From NCBI GenBank assembly GCA_049642705.1, contig JBARPB010000093.1:1-5751 (forward strand): DNA of 5,751 bases, read 5' to 3'. Origin of the DNA: CAZYPU01 sp049642705 (GTDB lineage: Bacteria; Omnitrophota; Gorgyraeia; JABMRN01; RBG-13-46-9). This document shows, one piece after another, positions 1 to 5,228 of the stretch. Each line of letters starts with the position of its first letter. Position 1 is the stretch's first letter. The notes beneath the pieces were generated by a model that ran no database searches, was not told the DNA's origin, and saw only the letters and a list, made by a program, of their open reading frames with translations. Made by a program: the position numbers and the translations under genes.

Positions 1-247
1 GGGTGGATCTATCCCTTGTTTCGTTGGCGCATATGGAGCAGATCTCGGTATCGCTTAGATTGTTGCAGGCCTTGCAGAATTTTACGCTTTCTTTAAGTTT
101 TATTATGGCTTCCGAGAGTTTTTTCGCTTCTTCGCGGGGTTTTGTGAGGATGAAAAAGGCGAGCCGCTGGGCCGATTTGGGGCCGATGCCCGGCATCTTG
201 CCGAATTCGGCTATCAGCGAACGCATTGAATCCGGCAGGCCCCTCAT
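1..247 (-). CDS. recR: Recombination protein RecR, N-terminal part (cut by window edge)
   Basis: RecR works with RecO and RecF to load RecA at gapped DNA during recombinational repair. The 82 codons visible begin MRGLPDSM. They carry the family's helix-hairpin-helix (KMPGIGPKSAQRLAF, residues 18-32), then the zinc-finger cysteines C58, C61, C70 and C73, then the usual ETRDRS stretch that leads into the Toprim domain. The Toprim domain lies beyond the window; RecR is normally about 200 residues. I chose the ATG at 247 because it puts the HhH at its usual distance from the N-terminus. The alternative, a TTG at 289, would add repeat-derived residues. A GGGAG sequence about 7-8 bases upstream is a plausible ribosome site and belongs to the palindromic repeat between dnaX and recR. 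recR probably shares the dnaX transcript, since only 57 bp separate them. Confidence 0.93.
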   Translation of the reverse strand, partial: MRGLPDSMRSLIAEFGKMPGIGPKSAQRLAFFILTKPREEAKKLSEAIIKLKESVKFCKACNNLSDTEICSICANETRDRST

Positions 248-303
248 CCCTCGACTCCCTTCGGTCGCTCGGGATGACCCTGAGCGCAAGTCGAATGGGT
301 CAT
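245..303. repeat. Palindromic repeat filling the dnaX-recR junction
   Basis: This short stretch fills almost the whole gap between the dnaX stop and the recR start. It is a mosaic of inverted repeats. TGACCC (275-280) pairs with GGGTCA (297-302), and the CATCCC-type ends at 245-250 face GGGATG at 271-276. From memory, the text (CCCTTCGGTCGCTCGGGATGAC and CCTGAGCGCAAGTCGAA types) resembles dispersed intergenic repeats of several environmental bacterial lineages. Copy number cannot be tested in one window. It runs right up to the recR ATG and contains its best ribosome-site candidate. It also holds a 19-codon ATG reading frame on the minus strand (303 to 244) whose TGA overlaps the recR ATG as ATGA. 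Whether that frame is translated is unknown. Confidence 0.6.
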
Positions 304-304
304 G

Positions 305-2050
305 TTATTTTCCTTTCACGCTTCCTTTTCTTATATCTACGATTCTTCCGTCGAATATGTCGACCGCCGATTCGACTATCGGTTCTATCTTATTCGATTT
401 CTCGGCCGGGATGCCTTCGGCTCCGCCCTCCTCAACGCCAACTGGCGCAGGTTCCCTCTCGGCTTCTATCTCCACGCTCTCGAAACTTAAACGTATATCT
501 TCGCCCGTAATGCTTTTGATGGCTTCTTCCACGAATTTCGTATTCGTGTTTGCCTCGAGCGCCTCCTTGTGCAGCGAATTATGTCTGCCGAATCCTACGG
601 CAAGTATATTATCTTTCACTTTAAGAAGCACCCCTTCGGCAAGAAACGTGCCGACGGACATTTTCCTGGTTTTTACGAAATTTAAAATCTTTGCCCATGA
701 ATCTTTTACCTTCTGGAGAAGCAATATGTCTTTTTCCGCCGCAACCTCTTCCTTCGGTACTGCGGATCCGGTGATTTTGTCATTGTGAGCCCCGAAACTT
801 CGGGGCGAAGCCTGTTGCGAGTCCATCCTTGAGATTGCTTCGGACGACTTCGTCGTCCTCGCAATGACGGGTGAAGCAACCGGCGCCTCAAAGGTTTTAT
901 TTGCGAGCGCCTTTTCCACGCGCGAGAGCCGGTCTAAAATCTCCTTAATCGAGGTTAGCCGTTTTTTCTCGGTCAACTTGATAAGTGTTATCTCAAGCGG
1001 GATTCTCGAGAGCAATGTTTTTTTCATTAAATCAATCGCTGCGGAAAGCGTATATGTTATGTAGAGAATATCGTCTAGCGAAAGCCTCAGGCCCTGCTCC
1101 TTTAGTTTGTGGTAATCCTCTTCGGAAGCGGCGACGAGCGCCCTTCCCTTATCCTTTGTTATCTTCGCTGCCATGATATTCCTGAAGTGCTCTATTATAC
1201 ATGAGGCCGCGTAAACGGAGTCCTTTCCGCTGTTTATGAGTTCGTCAATAATTTTCAGGATTCTCTCCTTTTCGTTATTTATTATGCAATCGGCGAGTTC
1301 GAAAAGGATGCCCCGTTCCAGGAGCCCGAGGACCTCGACGACGTCATCGGAGCGGATTTTTCCCTTCGTAAACGAGAGGAGCTGGTCAAGGATTATTTCA
1401 GCGTCCCGCAAACTCCCGTCGGCGGCCCTGGCGATAAGAAACATCGCATCGCCCTCGAGGGTGAACTTTTCCTTCGCTTTGATCTGGCCCAGTTTTTTTA
1501 CAATGTCTTCCGTCGAAATCTTTCTGAAATCAAAACGCTGGCACCTGGAGATAATCGTCGCCGGCATCTTGTAAGGCCTTGTTGTCGCAAAAATGAATTT
1601 GACGTGAAGCGGCGGCTCTTCCAGGGTTTTTAGCAGCGCGTTGAATGCCTCAGGGGTTAGCATGTGGACTTCGTCTATGATATATATCCTGAATTTGCCG
1701 CGGACGGAGGCGAATTTCGTATTCTCCTTAAGGTTTCTTATTTCGTCGATGCCCCTGTTTGAGGCGCCGTCGATTTCTATGACGTCCATGCTCACCCCCC
1801 GGGTAATCTCGCTGCATGATGCGCACTTACCGCAGGGCTTGGGGGTCGGACCTTTTTCGCAGTTCAGGCTTTTGGCAAGAATTCTCGCCGTGGATGTTTT
1901 TCCGACGCCGCGCGCTCCGGCGAAGAGATAGGCGTGCGCGACCATGTCCATCGCGATAGCATTTTTGAGAGTAGTGGCGATGTGCGCCTGGCCCACGATT
2001 TCATCGAATTCCTGGGGCCTGTATTTCCTGGCAAGCGCTAGATATGACAT
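305..2050 (-). CDS. dnaX: DNA polymerase III subunit tau/gamma (DnaX clamp-loader ATPase)
   Basis: DnaX is the ATPase of the clamp loader that places the beta sliding clamp on primed DNA and ties the loader to the polymerase. The 581-residue protein starts with the typical YLALARKYRPQEFDEIVGQ. It has Walker A GARGVGKT (45-52), zinc-module cysteines C64, C73, C76 and C79, Walker B IIDEVHM (124-130), sensor 1 FIFATT (152-157), the SRC arginine-finger motif (168-170) and sensor 2 GSLRD (212-216). A collar-like region follows to about residue 360, then a low-complexity linker. A second conserved block (about 441-530, starting ILLLQKVKDSWAKIL) resembles the C-terminal domain of non-proteobacterial DnaX, and the tail is acidic. 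Residues 395-424 are encoded by a 90-bp palindromic element, an in-frame insertion. The ATG has no Shine-Dalgarno sequence, and a promoter-like pair lies just upstream. No well-framed slippery heptamer was found, so a separate gamma form is unproven. Confidence 0.97.
   Translation of the reverse strand: MSYLALARKYRPQEFDEIVGQAHIATTLKNAIAMDMVAHAYLFAGARGVGKTSTARILAKSLNCEKGPTPKPCGKCASCSEITRGVSMDVIEIDGASNRGIDEIRNLKENTKFASVRGKFRIYIIDEVHMLTPEAFNALLKTLEEPPLHVKFIFATTRPYKMPATIISRCQRFDFRKISTEDIVKKLGQIKAKEKFTLEGDAMFLIARAADGSLRDAEIILDQLLSFTKGKIRSDDVVEVLGLLERGILFELADCIINNEKERILKIIDELINSGKDSVYAASCIIEHFRNIMAAKITKDKGRALVAASEEDYHKLKEQGLRLSLDDILYITYTLSAAIDLMKKTLLSRIPLEITLIKLTEKKRLTSIKEILDRLSRVEKALANKTFEAPVASPVIARTTKSSEAISRMDSQQASPRSFGAHNDKITGSAVPKEEVAAEKDILLLQKVKDSWAKILNFVKTRKMSVGTFLAEGVLLKVKDNILAVGFGRHNSLHKEALEANTNTKFVEEAIKSITGEDIRLSFESVEIEAEREPAPVGVEEGGAEGIPAEKSNKIEPIVESAVDIFDGRIVDIRKGSVKGK
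779..868. repeat. 90-bp palindromic element inserted in frame within dnaX
   Basis: The element is bounded by inverted ends: GTCATTGTGAG (779-789) and CTCGCAATGAC (858-868), which pair with one mismatch over 11 bp. Inside are two tight hairpins. One is GCCCCGAA/TTCGGGGC (789-796 and 799-806, 2-base loop) and the other GGACGAC/GTCGTCC (842-848 and 852-858, 3-base loop). Its length is exactly 30 codons, so it keeps the dnaX frame and codes residues 395-424 (VIARTTKSSEAISRMD onward, ending HND). The flanking protein is ordinary DnaX linker. The ends recall, from memory, the dispersed GTCATTGCGAGG...GAAGCAATCTC repeats of many environmental genomes. In behaviour it resembles the Rickettsia palindromic elements that sit inside genes, but it is not the same sequence family as far as I can tell. 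Mobility mechanism unknown. Confidence 0.75.
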
Positions 2051-2060
2051 AATCTATAAT

Positions 2061-2089
2061 ACTATAACACGATACTCTCTAACGCGCAA
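2061..2089 (-). promoter_or_regulatory. Candidate sigma70-type promoter of dnaX
   Basis: On the minus strand TTGCGC (2084-2089, only 3 of 6 consensus) is followed after 17 bp by TATAGT (2061-2066, 5 of 6). Only 10 bases lie between the -10 box and the dnaX ATG, so the transcript would begin about 3-5 bases before the start codon and be essentially leaderless. That agrees with the lack of a Shine-Dalgarno sequence there. The weak -35 box keeps confidence moderate; dnaX could also be read through from the radical SAM gene. Confidence 0.4.
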
Positions 2090-2122
2090 GTTTTTCCTTG
2101 GTTATTGTTTTTCCTTGGTTAT
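2090..2122. repeat. 16-bp tandem direct repeat at the radical SAM gene end
   Basis: The 16-base word GTTTTTCCTTGGTTAT occurs perfectly at 2090-2105 and again at 2107-2122, a period of 17. One copy encodes the last residues (ITKEK) of the radical SAM protein; the other spans its stop codon and the start of the spacer. It looks like a local slippage duplication rather than a mobile element. The candidate dnaX -35 box abuts it. Confidence 0.85.
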
Positions 2123-3694
2123 ACCCTGCTTCTTAAGGAAAACCTCGCCGTCGCGGCGCATCGGCTCCGAAAGCTCCGCGGCCACGTTTGGTTTTTTGTA
2201 TCTGCGGCAGAGATATTTTACAAAATCAACCGCCGAATCCGTCCTCTTACTTATGCGCAGCCGCGCCATCGCCCTCTTTACCCTGTCATCCTTTTCATTA
2301 TCTTCGTTCGCGCGTAACGTTATGCCTTCTTTCTTGGCCCAGTCGTTCCACTCGTCAAATATCTCGGTAAAACATATCCCCAGTTTTTTTGACAAAGGGT
2401 ATATCGAATTCCTCAAAAGGCCGCTTCCGTAAAGCGAACCCATTGCGGCTCGAAGTTTCTCTGTTTTTTTAAGGTCTTTGTGCGGGAACGTATTGCTTTC
2501 TATGGAATGATAGGGCGCTTTCGGGTTGTATTTTATGCCCAGACGCCGCGCATTGACCCGGAGGTAAGTCCCCGGCAGAAGCATAAATCGCATGATCTTG
2601 ATGGTCCTTGGCTTAAGCGTAAGAAGCCAGTCAACGGCTTTTTTAAGGGTTTCGTAATTATCGGCTGGCAGGCCGTCTATAAGCTGTATCTCGTATGGAA
2701 CTTTCTTTTTGTTAAGGAATAATATATTTTTTCTGAAACTTTTCGGTTCAAAATGCCTGTTTATGAGTTTAAGCGTTTCTTTGTTCGTGCTCTGTATCCC
2801 TATCTCGATGAAGTCGGTCCTCGCCTTCTTTAAGAGGCCTACCATTTCCTCATCCAGAAGTTCCGCCTTTAATTCTACATGCAGGTTTGATTTTTTATTG
2901 TATTTTATGATGATGCGGAGCACGTCTTTGTCGCGTTTTTTATTCACGTTAAAAGTCGGGTCCATTAAATAGACGCCTTTAGGCTCCTTTCCGAGCAAGC
3001 ATTTCAGTTCCTTTTCCACCCTTTCCAGCGAAAAATAGTTCTGTTTTTTAAAATCCTTGTGATAATAGCAGTAATGGCACCTGTAAGGGCAGCCGCGCAT
3101 CGTCTCTGTGGGGATATATGGGGCGTAATTTTTTAGAGTTTTCTCGTCGACGACTTTTTCGAGGTACGGCGAGGGTATCTCGTCAAGATTTGTTATCTCT
3201 GCTCTTTCTTTCGTTAATATTATTTTTGAGTTTTTGCGGCAGGCGAGGCCGTCTACATGGGAAATATCCGTTTTACTATCCAGCCAACACTCGAGGAGTT
3301 CCTTAAAAGTTCTTTCCCCTTCGCCGATCACTATGGCGTCTATGAAGCTGTGCGTCTTCATGAGGCGATGCGCCCGGGGCGAGACCTCCGAGCCGCCCAT
3401 CATAATTTTTACGCGGGGCATGTCTTTTTTTATAGCCCTTGCTACTTTTATAATATTGAGTATATTCCAGACGTAACAGGAAAAACCGATTATGTCAGGT
3501 TTCGCCTCTCTAGTACGCTTTATGACGTCTTCGATTTTTTCCTGCGGGGAAAAGGAGAGGATTTTTATATCAGCTCTTTTTGTCTTCGTGCTGTATTTAA
3601 GAAAATAGGCCTTCAGGTAATACAGCGCAAGCTGAATACCCGGATTGCCCGAACCCCTCGGGCCTATGGTGGTAAGTAAAATCTTTGTTTTCAT
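2102..3694 (-). CDS. B12-binding-type radical SAM protein, DUF4080-like
   Basis: This 530-residue protein is a radical SAM enzyme of unknown reaction. The N-terminus (about 1-150) has the fold signature of a cobalamin-binding-like domain: KILLTTIGPRG, then IGFSCYVWNI (69-78), GGSEVSPR (100-107) and the VIGEGERTF turn (122-130). The radical SAM core follows, with the iron-sulfur cluster motif CPYRCHYC (C202, C206, C209) and the family's YLMDPTFNVN (242-251), EIGIQSTN (297-304) and LIDGLPADNYETLK (338-351) segments. The order and wording of these blocks match what I remember of the DUF4080 radical SAM/B12 family. The C-terminal 130 residues contain no motif I recognise. No DxHxxG motif is seen, so any cobalamin would not be bound through that histidine. 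It is probably cytosolic, with no signal peptide. It has its own promoter and no clear partner gene. The C-terminus carries part of a 17-bp-period duplication. Confidence 0.85.
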   Translation of the reverse strand: MKTKILLTTIGPRGSGNPGIQLALYYLKAYFLKYSTKTKRADIKILSFSPQEKIEDVIKRTREAKPDIIGFSCYVWNILNIIKVARAIKKDMPRVKIMMGGSEVSPRAHRLMKTHSFIDAIVIGEGERTFKELLECWLDSKTDISHVDGLACRKNSKIILTKERAEITNLDEIPSPYLEKVVDEKTLKNYAPYIPTETMRGCPYRCHYCYYHKDFKKQNYFSLERVEKELKCLLGKEPKGVYLMDPTFNVNKKRDKDVLRIIIKYNKKSNLHVELKAELLDEEMVGLLKKARTDFIEIGIQSTNKETLKLINRHFEPKSFRKNILFLNKKKVPYEIQLIDGLPADNYETLKKAVDWLLTLKPRTIKIMRFMLLPGTYLRVNARRLGIKYNPKAPYHSIESNTFPHKDLKKTEKLRAAMGSLYGSGLLRNSIYPLSKKLGICFTEIFDEWNDWAKKEGITLRANEDNEKDDRVKRAMARLRISKRTDSAVDFVKYLCRRYKKPNVAAELSEPMRRDGEVFLKKQGITKEKQ

Positions 3695-3719
3695 TGTAGG
3701 TGTGGATTAGAGGGGTAAT

Positions 3720-3748
3720 ATTATAGCATTATAATAGGCATCGCTCAA
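3720..3748 (-). promoter_or_regulatory. Candidate sigma70-type promoter of the radical SAM gene
   Basis: On the minus strand TTGAGC (3743-3748, 4 of 6 consensus) lies 17 bp before a perfect TATAAT (3720-3725). Transcription should start near 3713, giving a leader of about 19 bases before the ATG at 3694. That leader has no purine-rich ribosome site. The -35 box overlaps a small CGCT-CA-AGCG inverted repeat (3742-3751), and the GGGGACAGGT repeats lie just upstream. Confidence 0.6.
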
Positions 3749-3759
3749 GCGAAATTGCG

Positions 3760-3813
3760 GGGGACAGGTCTGAGTTTGACACGGGGACAGGTGTAAGTTT
3801 GCGGTGAGAACCG
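3760..3813. repeat. Two-unit GGGGACAGGT repeat with adjoining hairpin
   Basis: Two 19-base units, 3760-3778 and 3783-3801, share GGGGACAGGT.T.AGTTTG with two mismatches, at a 23-bp period. They are followed by a short inverted repeat CGGT-GAGA-ACCG (3802-3813). From memory, such GGGGACAGGT and GAGAACCGTCC motifs recur as REP-like intergenic sequences in environmental genomes, sometimes beside IS200/REP-type transposases. No transposase is present here, so this would be a passive remnant or non-autonomous copy. It fills the 145-bp gap between fic and the radical SAM gene. I see no convincing terminator in that gap. Confidence 0.6.
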
Positions 3814-3839
3814 TCCTGCGTTTTTCTTGCAAAGGAATT

Positions 3840-4994
3840 TTACTTAGTATCTGCTTCCTCTTTAAGAATATCTAAATACCTTTTGTAGGCGAATAACTTA
3901 TTCCGTTCTTTTCCTGTTATTTCTTTTAGTATGTCCACTTCCACAAGTTTCATGCATATATCGCTTGCTGTGGGGAATGTTGTATTCATAATCTTCGCTA
4001 TATCCTTTATAGACACTATTGGTCTATCAAAAAGCCTTTCGTGAAAGATGGCCACTTTTGACGTTTCTTTATAGGCTTCAACGGTTTTATTTTTGTCTCT
4101 ATTTTTTAAGCTTATTATTTTGTTCGATGTTTCGCAAGCCCCTTCAGCTACACTTGCAACACCTTGCAAAAAGAATTTAACCCAGGACTCAAAATCTCCT
4201 TTTTCTCTCACTGCCATGAGTCGATCGTAATATTCTAATCGGTTTTGCTTAAAGTAATGGCTTAGATAAAGCAGTGGCTTTTTTAGAATTTCTTTATGGC
4301 ATAAAAAAAATGTTATAAGGAGCCTGCCTATTCGCCCATTACCATCTAAAAAAGGATGTATAGTCTCAAATTGAGAATGGATAAGTCCGCATTCGATTAA
4401 CAAAGGGTAGTTGAACTTAGAGTGCATATGTTTCTCTAATTCCCCTAAGGCTTGTATCATCTCATGCGGAGGTGGCGGTATAAATCTAGCGTTGTTTAAG
4501 GTGCAACCTTTTGGACCTATCCAATTCTGAGTTTTTCTGAATTCTCCGAGAGTTTTGTCTCCGCCTCTAACACCTCGCATAAGCTCAGCATGTATTTCTT
4601 TAATTAGCCTGAGAGATAATGGCAGCTCGTTTATTCTCTTTAAGCCATAGTTCATTGCTTTAACATAATTAACAACTTCTGCTACATCATTTGGCAGTGT
4701 TTTTGGTTTATTTTCAGATTCATACTCTAACACATCCTCCAAAGATGCCTCAGTTCCTTCTATCTGAGAACTGAGCACTGCTTCTTTTCTTACATACATA
4801 GCCACAAACAAGTCGGGATTTGGCAATGCTTCTGATATGCCTGAAAGACGCCCAATTGCGGTATCTGCCTTTGAAAGCATCTCTATTGTTTCTTTATCGA
4901 GATTCAACTGTGGTTTTGGAGGTAAGGGATTTGGGATAAAAGCCTTATAGTTTTGGAGCTGAGTTGCAGCTATTCCTGCTCTATTTTTATCCAT
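3840..4994 (-). CDS. Fic-domain protein (probable AMP transferase) with C-terminal winged helix
   Basis: Fic enzymes usually transfer AMP from ATP to a hydroxyl of a target protein. The 384-residue protein begins with a Fic N-terminal (DUF4172/Fic_N-like) region that includes PNPLPPKP (21-28). It carries the inhibitory helix motif SSQIEG (75-80), which fits S-x-x-x-E-G with E79 as the blocking glutamate (class II, self-inhibited). The Fic core follows, with a flap near 160-179 (GPKGCTLNNARFIPPPP) and an intact catalytic motif HPFLDGNGRIGR (213-224). The C-terminal 60 residues (about 325-384, VSIKDIAKIMNTTFPTASDICMKLVE) look like a winged helix-turn-helix, so DNA binding or autoregulation is plausible but inferred. 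The start is set by the family N-terminus and by the promoter ending 10 bases before it. The gene is visibly more AT-rich than dnaX or tadA and sits beside a tRNA-Ser 3' end, suggesting acquisition. No antitoxin gene is seen. The target is unknown. Confidence 0.93.
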   Translation of the reverse strand: MDKNRAGIAATQLQNYKAFIPNPLPPKPQLNLDKETIEMLSKADTAIGRLSGISEALPNPDLFVAMYVRKEAVLSSQIEGTEASLEDVLEYESENKPKTLPNDVAEVVNYVKAMNYGLKRINELPLSLRLIKEIHAELMRGVRGGDKTLGEFRKTQNWIGPKGCTLNNARFIPPPPHEMIQALGELEKHMHSKFNYPLLIECGLIHSQFETIHPFLDGNGRIGRLLITFFLCHKEILKKPLLYLSHYFKQNRLEYYDRLMAVREKGDFESWVKFFLQGVASVAEGACETSNKIISLKNRDKNKTVEAYKETSKVAIFHERLFDRPIVSIKDIAKIMNTTFPTASDICMKLVEVDILKEITGKERNKLFAYKRYLDILKEEADTK

Positions 4995-5004
4995 AACAAG
5001 AATA

Positions 5005-5033
5005 AGTATACACTATTATTAAAGAAATGTCAA
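5005..5033 (-). promoter_or_regulatory. Strong sigma70 promoter of fic
   Basis: On the minus strand a perfect TTGACA (5028-5033) and TATACT (5005-5010, 5 of 6) are spaced by exactly 17 bp. The -10 box ends 10 bases before the ATG at 4994, so the mRNA should start within about 2-6 bases of the start codon. The intervening sequence has no ribosome site. The -35 box lies in the 8-base centre of the first TATTAAA palindrome, a geometry that would let a bound regulator block RNA polymerase. Confidence 0.75.
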
Positions 5034-5045
5034 GTTTTCTTTAAT
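5018..5045. promoter_or_regulatory. Operator-like palindrome 1, straddling the fic -35 box
   Basis: Arms ATTAAAGAAA (5018-5027) and TTTCTTTAAT (5036-5045) are perfect 10-bp inverted repeats around an 8-base centre that contains the -35 box. The half-site TATTAAAG at 5017-5024 is shared with the other two palindromes. The position suggests repression; the binding protein is not known. Confidence 0.55.
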
Positions 5046-5057
5046 TATATTTGCTGT

Positions 5058-5077
5058 TATTAAAACAGGTTTTAATA
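5058..5077. promoter_or_regulatory. Operator-like palindrome 2, TATTAAAAC-AG-GTTTTAATA
   Basis: A perfect 9-bp inverted repeat with a 2-base centre, located about 25 bases upstream of the fic -35 box. It is built from the same TATTAAA half-site as palindromes 1 and 3. In AT-rich DNA a palindrome this long can arise by chance, but the shared half-site argues for a regulatory array. Confidence 0.5.
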
Positions 5078-5096
5078 GAGTAGGATTTTATGCTTA

Positions 5097-5128
5097 TTAT
5101 TAAAGATATTAGCTAATCTCTTTAATAA
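5097..5128. promoter_or_regulatory. Operator-like palindrome 3, 32 bp nearly perfect
   Basis: TTATTAAAGA (5097-5106) and TCTTTAATAA (5119-5128) enclose a second perfect palindrome ATTAGCTAAT (5108-5117) on the same axis. Only one of 16 base pairs (5107/5118) does not match. It lies 7 bp from the end of tRNA-Ser. Read as RNA it would be a weak AU stem with no following U-run in either direction, so an operator is preferred to a terminator. Confidence 0.5.
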
Positions 5129-5134
5129 AAACAA

Positions 5135-5228
5135 TGGCGGAAGGGGAGGGATTTGAACCCTCGGTACCGAATAAACGGTACAACGGCTTAGCAAGCCGCC
5201 GCACTAAACCAGGCTATGCGACCCTTCC
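5135..5228 (-). tRNA. tRNA-Ser, anticodon GCU, with encoded CCA
   Basis: The cloverleaf can be drawn completely. The acceptor GGAAGGG pairs with CCCTTCC. The D-stem is GCA/TGC with GG in the loop. The anticodon stem GCGGC/GCCGT (one G-U pair) carries loop TTGCTAA, anticodon GCT, which reads serine AGC/AGU. The long variable arm GTACCG/CGGTAC is typical of class II serine tRNA. The T-arm is GAGGG-TTCAAAT-CCCTC, the discriminator is G, and CCA is encoded (5135-5137). Its first 25 bases overlap the end of tadA on the same strand, so RNase P maturation would cut the tadA message. The U-rich bases just after CCA may help stop transcription, but no clear terminator is seen. Confidence 0.97.

Noticed and set aside
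3..788. Long plus-strand open frame across the recR-dnaX region
   Set aside because: It runs antisense to recR and dnaX, whose protein motifs are unmistakable. Its product is low-complexity, serine-rich and without recognisable motifs.
770..874. GGTGA on both sides of the dnaX element as a target-site duplication
   Set aside because: The two copies are not directly abutting the inverted ends at equal distances, and a 5-base match in this range is easily chance.
1018..1024. A7 run in dnaX (minus strand) as a programmed frameshift site for a gamma-like product
   Set aside because: The run reads ATG AAA AAA ACA, so the heptamer is not in the A-AAA-AAG phase needed for efficient -1 slippage. 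A -1 shift would stop after about eight codons, near residue 352, which is an interesting place, but there is no clear stimulatory stem or upstream SD.
1493..1499. Second A7 run in dnaX
   Set aside because: It lies inside the ATPase region (near residue 185). A frameshift there would destroy the enzyme, so it is unlikely to be programmed.
3840..4994. Fic-antitoxin (toxin-antitoxin) pair
   Set aside because: No small partner gene is present, and the inhibitory motif is within the Fic protein itself, so a two-gene system is not supported.
5097..5128. Rho-independent terminator after tRNA-Ser
   Set aside because: The stem is almost all A-T and neither side has a U-run directly after it. It shares its half-site with two other palindromes, which fits an operator better.
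3695..5134. SRP (4.5S) RNA gene expected between tadA and dnaX
   Set aside because: The conserved GGAAGCAGC-type core was not found on either strand here.
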